From assembly GCA_900316015.1 (NCBI GenBank), contig ONBG01000027.1, forward strand, positions 1 to 45,152: DNA of 45,152 nt, given 5' to 3'. The translations under genes and the position numbers were made by a program. Each line of letters begins with the position of its first letter. Positions within the stretch are counted from its first letter, which is position 1. Below the pieces are notes generated by a model. It was not told the origin of the DNA and made no database searches. It saw only the letters and a program-made list of their open reading frames with translations. Source of the DNA: an uncultured Prevotella sp. Lineage in GTDB: Bacteria > Bacteroidota > Bacteroidia > Bacteroidales > Bacteroidaceae. Below, piece after piece: positions 24,559-33,307 of the stretch.

Positions 24559-25968
24559 ATGAAAGTAAGTCCTAATTCCTGTTGGGACAGTACTCTCGCG
24601 CTCATCCGTGAGAATGTCACCCAGCAACAGTTTGATACATGGTTTAAGCCCATCGTCTTTGAGTCGTACAATCCCTCAACAAAGACGCTGCTGGTTCAAG
24701 TACCCAGTCCTTTCGTATATGAGTATTTGGAGGAGAATTATGTAGACTTACTGAAGAAAGTCCTTGAGAGAACCTTCTGTAGTGGTATCCGTCTTACCTA
24801 TCGTGTCGTAACGGACAAGGAGCATAAGCTCACACAGGATATTGAGGCAGATCCTACGGATGCGGCTCCCATGCAGCCTAAGACACGTGCCAACGAAAGT
24901 CCTTCTGTCCTCGATGCCGCGACTCCGCAGGATATTGATCCGCAATTGAATCCTCATCAGACCTTTTCCAATTATATCGAAGGTGAGAGCAATAAGCTGC
25001 CTCGTTCCGTGGGATTGTCTATTGCTGAGCATCCACGTACTACTCAGTTCAACCCGATGTTCATCTTTGGGCCTTCTGGGTGTGGGAAAACTCACCTGAT
25101 CAATGCCATTGGGGTGCGTTGTAAGCAGCTGTATCCTCAGATGCGGGTGCTCTATATTAGTGCCCGACTGTTTCAGGTGCAGTATACGAGTGCGGTCTTG
25201 CATAATACGGTGAACGACTTCATTAATTTCTATCAGACGATAGACATGCTGATCGTGGATGATATACAGGAATGGACGTCTGCGGCAAAGACCCAGAACA
25301 CCTTCTTCCATATCTTTGACCATCTCTTCCGAAACGGGAAGAGGATCATCCTTGCCAGTGACCGTCCCCCGGTTGACTTGCAGGGGATGAACGAAAGGCT
25401 GCTGACCCGCTTCTCTTGTGGGCTGATTGCGGAGCTGGAGAAGCCTAATGTCCAGCTTTGTATCGATATCCTGAAGAATAAGATCCGTAGGGATGGACTG
25501 AAGATTCCTGATGATGTCATCCAGTATATTGCCGAGACTGCCAATGGCAGCGTGCGTGACCTGCAGGGCGTTATCAACAGTCTCTTGGCCTATTCTGTGG
25601 TGTATAACAGCAACATAGACATGCGATTGGCAGAGCGCGTGATCAAACGTGCCGTGAAAATCGACGACCGACCGCTCACCATTGATGATATCCTCGATTC
25701 TGTTTGCACTCATTTCAGCGTGTCTGTGGCAGGTGTAAACAGCAAGAGCCGCAAGCATGAGTTGGTCGTTGCTCGTCAAGTGTCCATGTATTTGGCTCAG
25801 AAATACACGAAGATGCCCGCAAGCCGTATCGGGAAATTAGTGGGCAATCGCGACCATTCCACTGTTATCCATAGTTGCTCACAGGTAGAAACGAGGTTAA
25901 AAGTTGATCCTCGCTTTTCTGATGAGATCACGAGCATTGAGAATTCCTTTAAGTTGAAGCGTTCTTAA
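24559..25968 (+). CDS. dnaA: Chromosomal replication initiator DnaA
   Basis: DnaA binds DnaA boxes at oriC and opens the duplex to start replication. The 469 residues are standard. Domain I begins with CWDSTLALIRENVTQQQFDTW, followed by a variable linker at about 90-145. The AAA+ domain has Walker A FGPSGCGKTHL at about 169-179, Walker B MLIVDDIQ at about 231-238 and the sensor segment ILASDRPP. Domain IV ends with the DNA-binding signature RIGKLVGNRDHSTVIHSC at about 424-441. No oriC is evident on either side, which fits the frequent separation of dnaA and oriC in Bacteroidota. Confidence 0.97.
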   Translation: MKVSPNSCWDSTLALIRENVTQQQFDTWFKPIVFESYNPSTKTLLVQVPSPFVYEYLEENYVDLLKKVLERTFCSGIRLTYRVVTDKEHKLTQDIEADPTDAAPMQPKTRANESPSVLDAATPQDIDPQLNPHQTFSNYIEGESNKLPRSVGLSIAEHPRTTQFNPMFIFGPSGCGKTHLINAIGVRCKQLYPQMRVLYISARLFQVQYTSAVLHNTVNDFINFYQTIDMLIVDDIQEWTSAAKTQNTFFHIFDHLFRNGKRIILASDRPPVDLQGMNERLLTRFSCGLIAELEKPNVQLCIDILKNKIRRDGLKIPDDVIQYIAETANGSVRDLQGVINSLLAYSVVYNSNIDMRLAERVIKRAVKIDDRPLTIDDILDSVCTHFSVSVAGVNSKSRKHELVVARQVSMYLAQKYTKMPASRIGKLVGNRDHSTVIHSCSQVETRLKVDPRFSDEITSIENSFKLKRS

Positions 25969-26120
25969 CACATCCTCTTTGCCGACCTCTTATCGGTTAT
26001 TTTGATTAGATATGAAGCAGCTGACAGTCAAAGAGTTAAGTCTCTGAATGCCTTGTTGGCGTCCCGATGAATTCCCTCCCATAATCAAGCTTCCAACAGA
26101 AGCTCTCCTTCCCGGTTGCA

Positions 26121-26199
26121 AGAGATGACCTTTTGCACGCTGAAAGATAATCTTTTACGAGACAGGAGATAACCTTTCGGGTTGCGAAAGGTCATCTCT
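26121..26199. repeat. 22-bp repeat cluster 2 (four units, alternating orientation)
   Basis: The cores are AGATGACCTTT (26123-26133), AAAGATAATCT (26143-26153), AGATAACCTTT (26167-26177) and AAAGGTCATCT (26187-26197), in minus, plus, minus, plus orientation. The outer pair forms a 16-bp inverted repeat with one mismatch (26121-26136 with 26184-26199). The first three units and two spacer words, GCACGCT and GACAGG, are shared with cluster 3 at the window's right end, so the two clusters are copies of one module. It lies downstream of dnaA. Confidence 0.85.
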
Positions 26200-26348
26200 T
26201 GTTTTTGAGTCGTTCACGGCTGTTTTTCTTTCTCGAAAACCATCAGGGGCGATCTCCACAACGACTGCGATCTCGTTGGAAAGCTCCGGTTGGTGAAGGG
26301 ATATGAAAGTTTCATTGAATTTTTTATTCTCCATCGGAAGAAAATGCG

Positions 26349-26357
26349 TACTTTTGC
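26349..26357 (+). promoter_or_regulatory. DUF4923 gene promoter -7 element
   Basis: TACTTTTGC matches TAnnTTTGC, 33 bp before the ATG at 26391. Confidence 0.7.
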
Positions 26358-26390
26358 GCCGGATTTACGATTATAATTTAGATTAGAACA

Positions 26391-27047
26391 ATGAAAAAGC
26401 AAATGATCAAATGGGTATCTGTCGCCATGCTGTTGGTGGTTAGCACGAGCATGAGAGCACAGGTGAGTCTTGGTAATATCCTCAACAAGGTTTCTGAAGT
26501 AGCCAATGCCACTTCCTCTTCCCAATCTTCTTCCTCAGGTTCACTGCTTTCCGGTCTTACCTCCGTCTTCTCCTCTTCGAAGACAGCTAAGGCAAAGGAT
26601 CTTGTGGGTAACTGGAGCTATGAGGAGCCTGCTATCGTTTTCTCCTCAAATAACGTACTGAAGAGCGCGGGCGGCAAGGTCGTCTCTGCTACATTGGAGA
26701 AGCAACTACAGTCTAAGTTGAGTAAGTATGGCATCAGCAAAGGCAAGATGAAGATGACATTTGACAACAAAGGCAACTTCACGCAGACGATTGCTGGCAA
26801 GACACTGAAGGGTACTTATACGTGCAGTGGCAAGAACGTCGTGCTCAAATATGGCGGGACAACCCAACAGATGATAGGAACCACCCAGGTAGATGGCAAT
26901 GATCTCCTGATCGTCATGGATGCTTCGAAGCTGCTGACCTATGTAAAGGTGCTCGGAACCCTTTCTGGCAGTTCGTCGCTGAAGACCGCTACCTCTCTGC
27001 TCGGTAGCATGGATGGGATGCAATGTGGGTTAAGGCTCACCAAATGA
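26391..27047 (+). CDS. DUF4923 family lipocalin-like exported protein
   Basis: A 218-residue protein with an N-terminal signal (MIKWVSVAMLLVVSTSMRAQ) and a serine-rich linker (SSSQSSSSGSLLSG, about 42-60). A compact beta-rich domain begins at about residue 70 (DLVGNWSYEEPAIVFSSNN) and includes MKMTFDNKGNFTQTIAGKTLKGTY. This pattern matches DUF4923, a Bacteroidales family of lipocalin-like fold with no known ligand. It is predicted to be periplasmic or surface associated. It is transcribed alone from its own promoter and its neighbours do not suggest a role. Confidence 0.75.
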   Translation: MKKQMIKWVSVAMLLVVSTSMRAQVSLGNILNKVSEVANATSSSQSSSSGSLLSGLTSVFSSSKTAKAKDLVGNWSYEEPAIVFSSNNVLKSAGGKVVSATLEKQLQSKLSKYGISKGKMKMTFDNKGNFTQTIAGKTLKGTYTCSGKNVVLKYGGTTQQMIGTTQVDGNDLLIVMDASKLLTYVKVLGTLSGSSSLKTATSLLGSMDGMQCGLRLTK

Positions 27048-27106
27048 ACAAACAATAAAATATTGAAATATACGTGAAAAGAGTTTCATGTTTGGAGATT
27101 TATGCC

Positions 27107-27115
27107 TATATTTGC
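27107..27115 (+). promoter_or_regulatory. Promoter -7 element of the NahK-like operon
   Basis: TATATTTGC matches TAnnTTTGC, 24 bp before the ATG at 27140. Confidence 0.7.
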
Positions 27116-27139
27116 ATCTCATCATAAATTCATGAAAAC

Positions 27140-28231
27140 ATGTTAGAACAAGATTTAAACTCAATTGTATCTAAATTTAATGTGAAAGGTACAGTAGCCT
27201 CCGTGAAGCCATTGGGCAATGGACTCATCAATGATACCTTCAAAGTTACCACGAAGGAAGAGGATGCACCAGACTATGTGCTGCAGCGCATTAACAATTC
27301 CATCTTTACAGATGTAGATTTGTTACAGCATAATATAGAGGCAGTGACCCGTCATATCCGCAAGAAGCTGGAAGAACAGCATGAGAAAGATATTGACAGG
27401 AAAGTCCTGCAGTTCGTCCCGACAGCAGAGGGAAAAACGTATTACAAGGATGATGCCGACCGTTATTGGCGCGTCTCTGTATTTATCCCTGATTCCGTTA
27501 CCTATGAGGCCGTCACACCGAAGTATGCTTATTACTGCGGTCTGACCTTTGGTAAGTTTGAAGGCATGTTAGTCGACCTTCCCGAGAAATTAGGTGAGAC
27601 GATCCCCGACTTCCATAACATGGAACTGCGCATGCGGCAGTTGCATGAAGCCATTCAGGCTGATCCCAAAGGACGCGTCAAGGAAGTGCAGCCGATCATC
27701 GATGAGCTGGAAAAGGACAGCGAGGAGATGTGTAAGGCTGAGCGCCTTTACCGTGAAGGAAAACTGCCCAAACGTATCTGTCATTGCGATACGAAGGTGA
27801 ACAACATGATGTTCGACAAGGATGGGAATGTGCTTTGCGTCATCGACCTGGATACGGTTATGCCCAGTTTCGTCTTCTCCGATTATGGAGACTTCCTCCG
27901 TACAGGTGCTAATTTCGTGGCAGAGGATGACCCTGACATAGAGAAGGTAGGCTTCAATGAGGAGATTTTCGAGTCGTTCACCAAGGGATACCTGGAGTCG
28001 GCTAAGTCTTTCCTCTTGCCCATAGAGATCGAGAACCTGCCTTTTGCCGTGGCACTCTTCCCGTATATGCAGTGCGTACGCTTCCTGACGGATTATATCA
28101 ATGGGGATACATACTATAAGATCAAGTATCCGGAGCATAATTTGGTACGTACCAAAAACCAGTTGCAGCTCTATCGCAGTGTCCGTCAGCACGACCAGAT
28201 GATGAAAGATTTTATCAAAAGCTTGTTGTAA
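27140..28231 (+). CDS. Aminoglycoside-phosphotransferase-fold sugar kinase (NahK-like)
   Basis: A 363-residue cytoplasmic kinase. It has an N-terminal lobe with PLGNGLINDTFKV at 24-36, the catalytic loop HCDTKVNNMMFD at about 215-226 (H-x-D-x4-N) and the metal-binding VIDLDTVMPSFVFSDYGD at about 234-251. The closest known functional relatives are N-acetylhexosamine 1-kinases (NahK, about 359 residues), which phosphorylate GlcNAc or GalNAc at C1. Homologues were formerly misnamed mucin desulfatases. The substrate is inferred. It forms an operon with the CBM9-like gene, which starts one base after its stop codon. Confidence 0.85.
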   Translation: MLEQDLNSIVSKFNVKGTVASVKPLGNGLINDTFKVTTKEEDAPDYVLQRINNSIFTDVDLLQHNIEAVTRHIRKKLEEQHEKDIDRKVLQFVPTAEGKTYYKDDADRYWRVSVFIPDSVTYEAVTPKYAYYCGLTFGKFEGMLVDLPEKLGETIPDFHNMELRMRQLHEAIQADPKGRVKEVQPIIDELEKDSEEMCKAERLYREGKLPKRICHCDTKVNNMMFDKDGNVLCVIDLDTVMPSFVFSDYGDFLRTGANFVAEDDPDIEKVGFNEEIFESFTKGYLESAKSFLLPIEIENLPFAVALFPYMQCVRFLTDYINGDTYYKIKYPEHNLVRTKNQLQLYRSVRQHDQMMKDFIKSLL

Positions 28232-28232
28232 C

Positions 28233-28883
28233 ATGAAACTGCTTGTCAAAAAGTTATCTGTTCCGGCTGTTCCGGCCGACCGTATCCCGGCGTTGTTCCA
28301 GGCAGAAGGCATACAGTATCATAGCGTGGATCATGTCGATTGGCGTGAGGAGTACCCTTATTGCCCTGTCATGACCTTTGGCATCGCCCATACGGATGAT
28401 GCGATCTTGATCCATTACCGTGTAGAGGAGGATTGTATCCGTGCAGTAGCTCCCCATGATAATGGTCATGTGTGGGAGGATTCATGCTGCGAATTGTTCC
28501 TTTCACCGGCAGAGGATGGTTCTTATTACAATATGGAATGCAATTGCGCGGGTACCTTATTGGTAGGATATGGCGTCGACCGTAATGGGAGAGAGCTTGC
28601 CCCTCAGGAGGTCTTAGGCCATGTAGATCGCTGGACATCGCTTGGTAGGTCGCCTTTTGAGAGCCGGGAGGGGCATTGTCAATGGGAGATGGCATTGGTG
28701 ATCCCGTATGCAACCTTCTTTAAGCACGACATCAAGACGATGGACGGTGTCGTGGCACGAGGCAATGTCTATAAGTGTGGCGATCAAACCGCCCAGCCCC
28801 ATTTCCTGTCTTGGAATCCGATCGATTTGCCCAAACCTGATTTCCATTGCCCTGCTTTCTTTGGGGAGATGGCTTTCGAATAA
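28233..28883 (+). CDS. Carbohydrate-binding family 9-like protein
   Basis: A 216-residue protein resembling the CBM9-like group: YCPVMTFGIAHTDDAILIHYRVEEDCIRAV near residues 47-76, then the characteristic VWEDSCCELFLSP (about 85-97) and NMECNCAGTLL. There is no signal peptide, so despite the name it is predicted cytoplasmic. These proteins often sit next to glycan-use genes without proven ligand binding. It is almost directly joined to the upstream sugar kinase and followed by a strong terminator at 28886-28921. Confidence 0.8.
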   Translation: MKLLVKKLSVPAVPADRIPALFQAEGIQYHSVDHVDWREEYPYCPVMTFGIAHTDDAILIHYRVEEDCIRAVAPHDNGHVWEDSCCELFLSPAEDGSYYNMECNCAGTLLVGYGVDRNGRELAPQEVLGHVDRWTSLGRSPFESREGHCQWEMALVIPYATFFKHDIKTMDGVVARGNVYKCGDQTAQPHFLSWNPIDLPKPDFHCPAFFGEMAFE

Positions 28884-28885
28884 AT

Positions 28886-28921
28886 AAAAAAGCTGTAGAA
28901 GGAGCCTTCTACAGCTTTTTT
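28886..28921. terminator. Strong bidirectional terminator
   Basis: A perfect 16-bp stem (28886-28901 with 28906-28921) has a 4-nt GAGC loop. A-tract and T-tract ends allow termination in both directions. It serves the CBM9-like gene on the plus strand and the convergent lipoprotein gene on the minus strand. Confidence 0.95.
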
Positions 28922-28934
28922 ATGGAGTGCATGT

Positions 28935-29357
28935 TCAATAGTTGTATTTGTCGTAGGGATCTTTTTCTTTCTTGTCCCATTTGTCCTTATTCGTATTGAA
29001 CAAGTCCTGGAATCCTTCTACAATGCCATAGATCTCGCTTGTAATGCTGGAAATGCCATTGATGACCCCGGTCTTGGCACCTTGGATCATGTATTTCGCA
29101 CATTGACCTTCCAGTACACCGATCTTATGTCGCTCCGCAGGGGTGTAGTCATAATGGCTAATCCTCTCCCGGAGCTTGCCAAACGTTTGCACGCGGTCCT
29201 TCCAGTCGTCGATGGTATAGTACGCACTGTTGTCGCGTAAGTCGTTAGACAACCGTTCCAGTCGCGTGATGCAAGATGAACTGGTATAGCAAGACCCTAA
29301 CATCAGAATACTAAAGAAGGCAGCGATCATTGCCAGGATATACGATTTCCTTTTCAT
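28935..29357 (-). CDS. Small lipoprotein of unknown function
   Basis: A 140-residue protein with a lipoprotein signal (AMIAAFFSILMLGSC, lipobox LGSC with Cys at about 23). A mostly helical domain with YTIDDWKDRVQTFGKLRERI and YTPAERHKIGVLEGQCAKYM follows, then a charged tail (NKDKWDKKEKDPYDKY). It is not confidently assignable to a named family, although the layout resembles small Bacteroidales lipoprotein families of unknown function. It is predicted to be anchored to an envelope membrane. It has its own promoter (29399-29407) and shares the bidirectional terminator. Confidence 0.8.
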   Translation of the reverse strand: MKRKSYILAMIAAFFSILMLGSCYTSSSCITRLERLSNDLRDNSAYYTIDDWKDRVQTFGKLRERISHYDYTPAERHKIGVLEGQCAKYMIQGAKTGVINGISSITSEIYGIVEGFQDLFNTNKDKWDKKEKDPYDKYNY

Positions 29358-29398
29358 ATACTTTCATTTTATAGCTTCTATACAGCATGTTTCCAGGG

Positions 29399-29407
29399 GC
29401 AAATATA
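29399..29407 (-). promoter_or_regulatory. Promoter -7 element of the small lipoprotein gene
   Basis: The minus strand reads TATATTTGC, matching TAnnTTTGC, about 42 bp before the start codon. It lies just after the end of the TonB-receptor gene on the same strand (29447). Confidence 0.65.
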
Positions 29408-29446
29408 GGGCATTTTTTGCTCAAAGCTCCCATCTGATAAGATTTT

Positions 29447-31492
29447 TTATAAATTGATATTGATATTTCCTCCAGCCATGACCCACACTCCGGGCTGCTT
29501 AACAGCGGCTAAGTCATAGTACCGGTGACAGGTAAGATTGTCAGCCTTGACATATAGGGAGTAGGAAGGCATGTCCCAACGTAACTTGCAGTCGATCTTC
29601 GTGTAAGGATGGTAGCCATTCATCCGTTGCTGCCATCTCAAGGACCAGTTGGCAGATAGATGGCTCCAGATTCGATGGTCTATCTCCGCAATGAACTTAT
29701 GCTTCAAGTATTCCAAGGCGTAAAGTGACTTGTAAATCTCTGCAGCGGTCTCATGCTTCTGATGGATATAGGCATATCCCACTTTAACCAAGGTGAATGG
29801 ACAGTCGTTGAGCACTTCTTGTGGATGCAGTGCGACATCCACGGAATAGCCCATGTTGTTTAATTTCCCAATATTGAGGGCATGGTAGCGGGTGGCGGTT
29901 GCTGACTCATATACCCAGTCGATCATGTCTGTGCCCTTGGCATAGAACCCACTGACGAGTGCTTCCAAGCCTTGTGTCCGGAAGCGGGTACCTGCCTTGA
30001 AGGTGGAGTTCTTCTCCGGTTTCAGGTTGGGATCTCCCTGTTGAGCCACATTGCTTGAGTAGAGGTCGGTATAGGTAGGCATGCGGAGTGCCTTGTTCCA
30101 AGAAGCGTATAATTTCCAGTTGTCGTTGGGGCGATAACTGATGTCTATTCCAGGATAGAATCGGAAGTCTCCGTCCAGTCCTGTGTTCTTGCTCGCTAAC
30201 ATTCCCGCCGACAAGGTGAATCCGCCGACCATGATATTGTGCTCCAAGAACAGGCTCGTATTCGTCCTCTTACCCCTTTTTGTGTATTGCCGGTCACTGC
30301 CTTTGATGTCCCGGTAGTCACTCTCGTCAAGCTCCTTGCCGTAAGCTGTACTGTATATGTTCTCATGACTGACCTCGCCTCCTATGGCTGTCGTTCCCAA
30401 TTCCCATTTCAGGTAGGCGTTTAGCGAAGCCCCGTAGACATCTAAGTCATGGTAGTTCTCGCCTTTTTTCGCCCCTTCCTGTCCCCGGATGAGTTGGTAA
30501 TGGTCGAGGAACTTGTTATAGAACACCCCAGGCTTGATGCCCCATCGTTGTCCTTCTGCATCGTGGTAATTACCGTTTAGGGACGCGATCAGGTGTGATG
30601 TGTTCTCGTATTGGTTATTGTATTTCGCACTATAAAAAGTGTTGGCACCATAGTTTTGATGGCTCCATCCCCATTGTCCGGTTACATCGAAGTGGTTCGA
30701 GGGAGTCAATAACAAACTTGCGAAGGCATGTCCTTTCTCGAAATCACTATTGTTGGTGCCACCATCTGAACGGGAATAGCCTCCACTTCCCGTGACATTC
30801 CATCCCCATTGCTTCTTTCCTCCGTTCTCAAATCCCATCTCTGCACCGAAGGATCCGAAGGACCCTCCTTCCATTTTGGCATGCAAGATGTTCCCTTGGG
30901 CATGTTGGCGGGTGACGATGTTGATGGCTCCATTGAAGGCAGATGTGCCGAACACACGGGCCGATCCACCTTCCAAGACCTCGATCCGTTCGATATCAGA
31001 AAGGGAAACGGGGAAGTCAGAAGCGTTATGCCCAGTCTGAGGGTTCGATATGTTGACCCCATTTAGCAGAAGGGTAATCTGGTCGAACGTACCCCCATTG
31101 ATGGAGATGTCCGTCTGTACACCAAAGCCACTGCGCTGACGGACATCCACGCCGGTAGCTAATTTCAAAACATCGTTGATCGTCTGTACTGCAGCACGAT
31201 GAATATCATCCTTCGTGATGACAGCCACGATCTTTGCTGACTGCAGGGCAGTCAGTGGCGCTCGCGACCCGGTAATCTGCACCTCATCGAGCTTCACCTC
31301 CTGATGCCCTAAAGAATCGGGGACAAGGGAGGTCTTGGTGCTAATCCCGTCTGCCTTGGCATAAGTCAAGGTAGCGACACTGAGCGTTCCCACTAAGACC
31401 TCTTTCCCCAGGCAAGAGAAAAGTGCATAGCCATGACGGGTAAAATGAGTAAACCGCAAAGCTGAGCGCTTGTTGAACGTTTTTTTAGACAT
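29447..31492 (-). CDS. BtuB-like TonB-dependent outer-membrane receptor
   Basis: A 681-residue receptor from ATG 31492 (MSKKTFNKRSALRF); the frame continues upstream into the promoter. It has an unusually long leader in which HGYALFSCLGKEVLVGTLSVATL precedes the mature part, a pattern typical of Bacteroidota BtuB-like receptors. The TonB-box/plug region follows: VKLDEVQITGSRAP, NDVLKLATGVDVRQRSGFGVQTDISINGG and RIEVLEGGSARVFGTSAFNGAINIVT. The barrel ends with GGNININL. The substrate is unknown. No cobalamin riboswitch fits between the promoter (31532-31540) and the start, so B12 is not supported. Confidence 0.85.
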   Translation of the reverse strand: MSKKTFNKRSALRFTHFTRHGYALFSCLGKEVLVGTLSVATLTYAKADGISTKTSLVPDSLGHQEVKLDEVQITGSRAPLTALQSAKIVAVITKDDIHRAAVQTINDVLKLATGVDVRQRSGFGVQTDISINGGTFDQITLLLNGVNISNPQTGHNASDFPVSLSDIERIEVLEGGSARVFGTSAFNGAINIVTRQHAQGNILHAKMEGGSFGSFGAEMGFENGGKKQWGWNVTGSGGYSRSDGGTNNSDFEKGHAFASLLLTPSNHFDVTGQWGWSHQNYGANTFYSAKYNNQYENTSHLIASLNGNYHDAEGQRWGIKPGVFYNKFLDHYQLIRGQEGAKKGENYHDLDVYGASLNAYLKWELGTTAIGGEVSHENIYSTAYGKELDESDYRDIKGSDRQYTKRGKRTNTSLFLEHNIMVGGFTLSAGMLASKNTGLDGDFRFYPGIDISYRPNDNWKLYASWNKALRMPTYTDLYSSNVAQQGDPNLKPEKNSTFKAGTRFRTQGLEALVSGFYAKGTDMIDWVYESATATRYHALNIGKLNNMGYSVDVALHPQEVLNDCPFTLVKVGYAYIHQKHETAAEIYKSLYALEYLKHKFIAEIDHRIWSHLSANWSLRWQQRMNGYHPYTKIDCKLRWDMPSYSLYVKADNLTCHRYYDLAAVKQPGVWVMAGGNININL

Positions 31493-31531
31493 AAAAAGTA
31501 TAAAATTGGTCTGCTTGATCGCAGAATGGCT

Positions 31532-31540
31532 GCAAAGGTA
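31532..31540 (-). promoter_or_regulatory. TonB-receptor promoter -7 element
   Basis: The minus strand reads TACCTTTGC, a perfect match, about 40 bp before the start at 31492. The short leader excludes a large riboswitch. Confidence 0.7.
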
Positions 31541-31608
31541 CAAATAAAAGATGAGATACTTTGGCGTTTCGGAAATATTTTATAACTTGCAAGCCAAATC
31601 CGGAATTC

Positions 31609-33291
31609 ATGAGCAAGAACAAAAAGAGACCGTCCAAGGAAGTGAATCGCCATAGTTTCAATCAGTTTATCCAGCAGAGTATTAGTAAGAACTGGGACCA
31701 GGACGCGTTGACCGATTATAAAGGTTCCACCCTGAAGTATAAGGATGTGGCAGAGAAGATAGCAAAGCTCCATCTCCTTTTTGAAAATATGGGCATTCGC
31801 CCTGGCGATAAGATTGCTCTTTGTGGCAAGAACAGCAGCCATTGGGGCGTTGTCTTTCTATCCATTCTCACTTATGGGGCTGTGTCTGTCCCTATCCTGA
31901 GCGACTTTAAGTCGGATAGCATCCATCATATCGTCAACCATTCCGATGCTGTCATGCTATTCGTGGGTGATCATGTGTGGGAGAATCTTGATGAACAAAT
32001 GATGCCACATTTGAAAGGGATTATCTTGTTGAACGACTTTTCGTTACTGGTCTCGCGAAGTAAGCGATTGACGAAAGCCCATGGGAATCTCAACATGCTG
32101 ATGGGACAGAAATACCCGAAGGCATTCACCTCCTCGCGTCTTTCCTATTATCATGATAAGCCAGAGGAATTAGCGTATATCAGTTATACGTCTGGCACCA
32201 CTAGTTTTTCTAAGGGCGTTATGATCCCATACCGCAGCTTGTGGTCCAATCTTCAGTTTGCTTGCGATTCCATGCCTCTCCAGCAGGGTGACAACCATGT
32301 ATGTATGCTCCCATTGGCACATGCCTTTGGCTTGTTGTTCTCTTTCCTTTTCGAATTTGTCAAAGGATGCCATGTCTTCTTCTTGACGCGCACGCCAAGT
32401 CCGAAAATCATCTTTTCTGCCTATGCAGAGATAAAGCCCAACCTGATCATCACCGTGCCACTGATCGTGGAAAAGGTGGTTCGGAAAGCTGTCTTCCCGA
32501 AATTGAAGACGACACAGATGAAGTTGCTCATGCATCTTCCTTTTGTCCGGGAGAAGATCCTGCAGGGAATTCGGAAGAAAATCGAAGGTCTTTTCGGCGG
32601 TAATGTCCTGGAATTGGTGATTGGAGGCGCGGCCTTGAGTGAGGATGTGGACCGATTTATGCAAATGATCCATTTCCCTTATACGGTGGGATATGGTATG
32701 ACGGAGTGTGGACCTTTAGTTTGTTACGCTCCTTCTTCCACGTTCGTGAAAGGAACTTGCGGTCGGCCTGTCGATCGGATGAGTGTTAAGATCCTCTCCG
32801 ACGATCCCAGCCATCAGGTAGGTGAGATCATGGTGAAGGGCATGAATGTCATGATGGGATATTACAAGAATGCTATGGCAACCCGTGAAGCCCTGTCTCA
32901 GGACGGTTGGATGCATACAGGTGACTTAGGAACGATAGATGAGGGGCGGAACCTGATGATCCGCGGGCGAAGCAAGAACATGCTGTTAGGCCCGAATGGG
33001 CAGAATATCTATCCCGAGGAGATAGAAGAGAAGTTGAATACGCTTCCTTATGTAGCTGAGAGTATTGTCGTTCAGAAAGACGGGAAGATCCTTGCCCTCA
33101 TCCATCCGGACTATAATCTTGCCATGGAAGATGGATTGTCCTCTGAAGCTATTCGCCAACAGATGGAAGCAAATCTCGTGACGTTGAATGCAATGATCCC
33201 TAAGTATAGCCAGGTTGTAGCAGTGAAAATCTTTGCAGAGGAATTCGAGAAGACCCCGAAACGCTCCATCAAACGGTATCTTTATATGTAG
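31609..33291 (+). CDS. AMP-binding acyl-CoA ligase (long-chain type)
   Basis: A 560-residue adenylate-forming enzyme from ATG 31609 (MSKNKKRPSKEV); a TTG 48 bp upstream is in frame but gives no recognisable extension. The motifs are ISYTSGTTSFSKGVM at about 191-205, the core VGYGMTECGP at about 361-370, DGWMHTGDLG at about 430-439 and the late KTPKRSIKRYLYM with the catalytic Lys. It activates a carboxylic acid as an acyl-AMP and probably transfers it to CoA; a fatty acid is the likeliest substrate. No other lipid genes are adjacent. Divergent from the TonB receptor. Confidence 0.88.
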   Translation: MSKNKKRPSKEVNRHSFNQFIQQSISKNWDQDALTDYKGSTLKYKDVAEKIAKLHLLFENMGIRPGDKIALCGKNSSHWGVVFLSILTYGAVSVPILSDFKSDSIHHIVNHSDAVMLFVGDHVWENLDEQMMPHLKGIILLNDFSLLVSRSKRLTKAHGNLNMLMGQKYPKAFTSSRLSYYHDKPEELAYISYTSGTTSFSKGVMIPYRSLWSNLQFACDSMPLQQGDNHVCMLPLAHAFGLLFSFLFEFVKGCHVFFLTRTPSPKIIFSAYAEIKPNLIITVPLIVEKVVRKAVFPKLKTTQMKLLMHLPFVREKILQGIRKKIEGLFGGNVLELVIGGAALSEDVDRFMQMIHFPYTVGYGMTECGPLVCYAPSSTFVKGTCGRPVDRMSVKILSDDPSHQVGEIMVKGMNVMMGYYKNAMATREALSQDGWMHTGDLGTIDEGRNLMIRGRSKNMLLGPNGQNIYPEEIEEKLNTLPYVAESIVVQKDGKILALIHPDYNLAMEDGLSSEAIRQQMEANLVTLNAMIPKYSQVVAVKIFAEEFEKTPKRSIKRYLYM

Positions 33292-33307
33292 AACGGGGTC
33301 CAATAAA

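Larger units (their letters stand above)
25969..26390. other. 422-bp intergenic region after dnaA
   Basis: This region holds repeat cluster 2 (26121-26199, listed separately) and the promoter of the DUF4923 gene (26349-26357). A small hairpin, AGCTTC (26088-26093) with GAAGCT (26099-26104), stands just before the cluster. CCGA-cctctta-TCGG near 25980 is the only, weak, terminator candidate for dnaA. No gene is supported; the open frame at 26214-26525 on the minus strand is a shadow. Confidence 0.6.

Noticed and set aside
24748-25779. Long open frame antisense to dnaA
   Set aside because: It is a shadow of dnaA codon usage; the product has no recognisable domain. The same applies to 36713-37831 opposite the thiamine receptor and 1556-2224 opposite typA.
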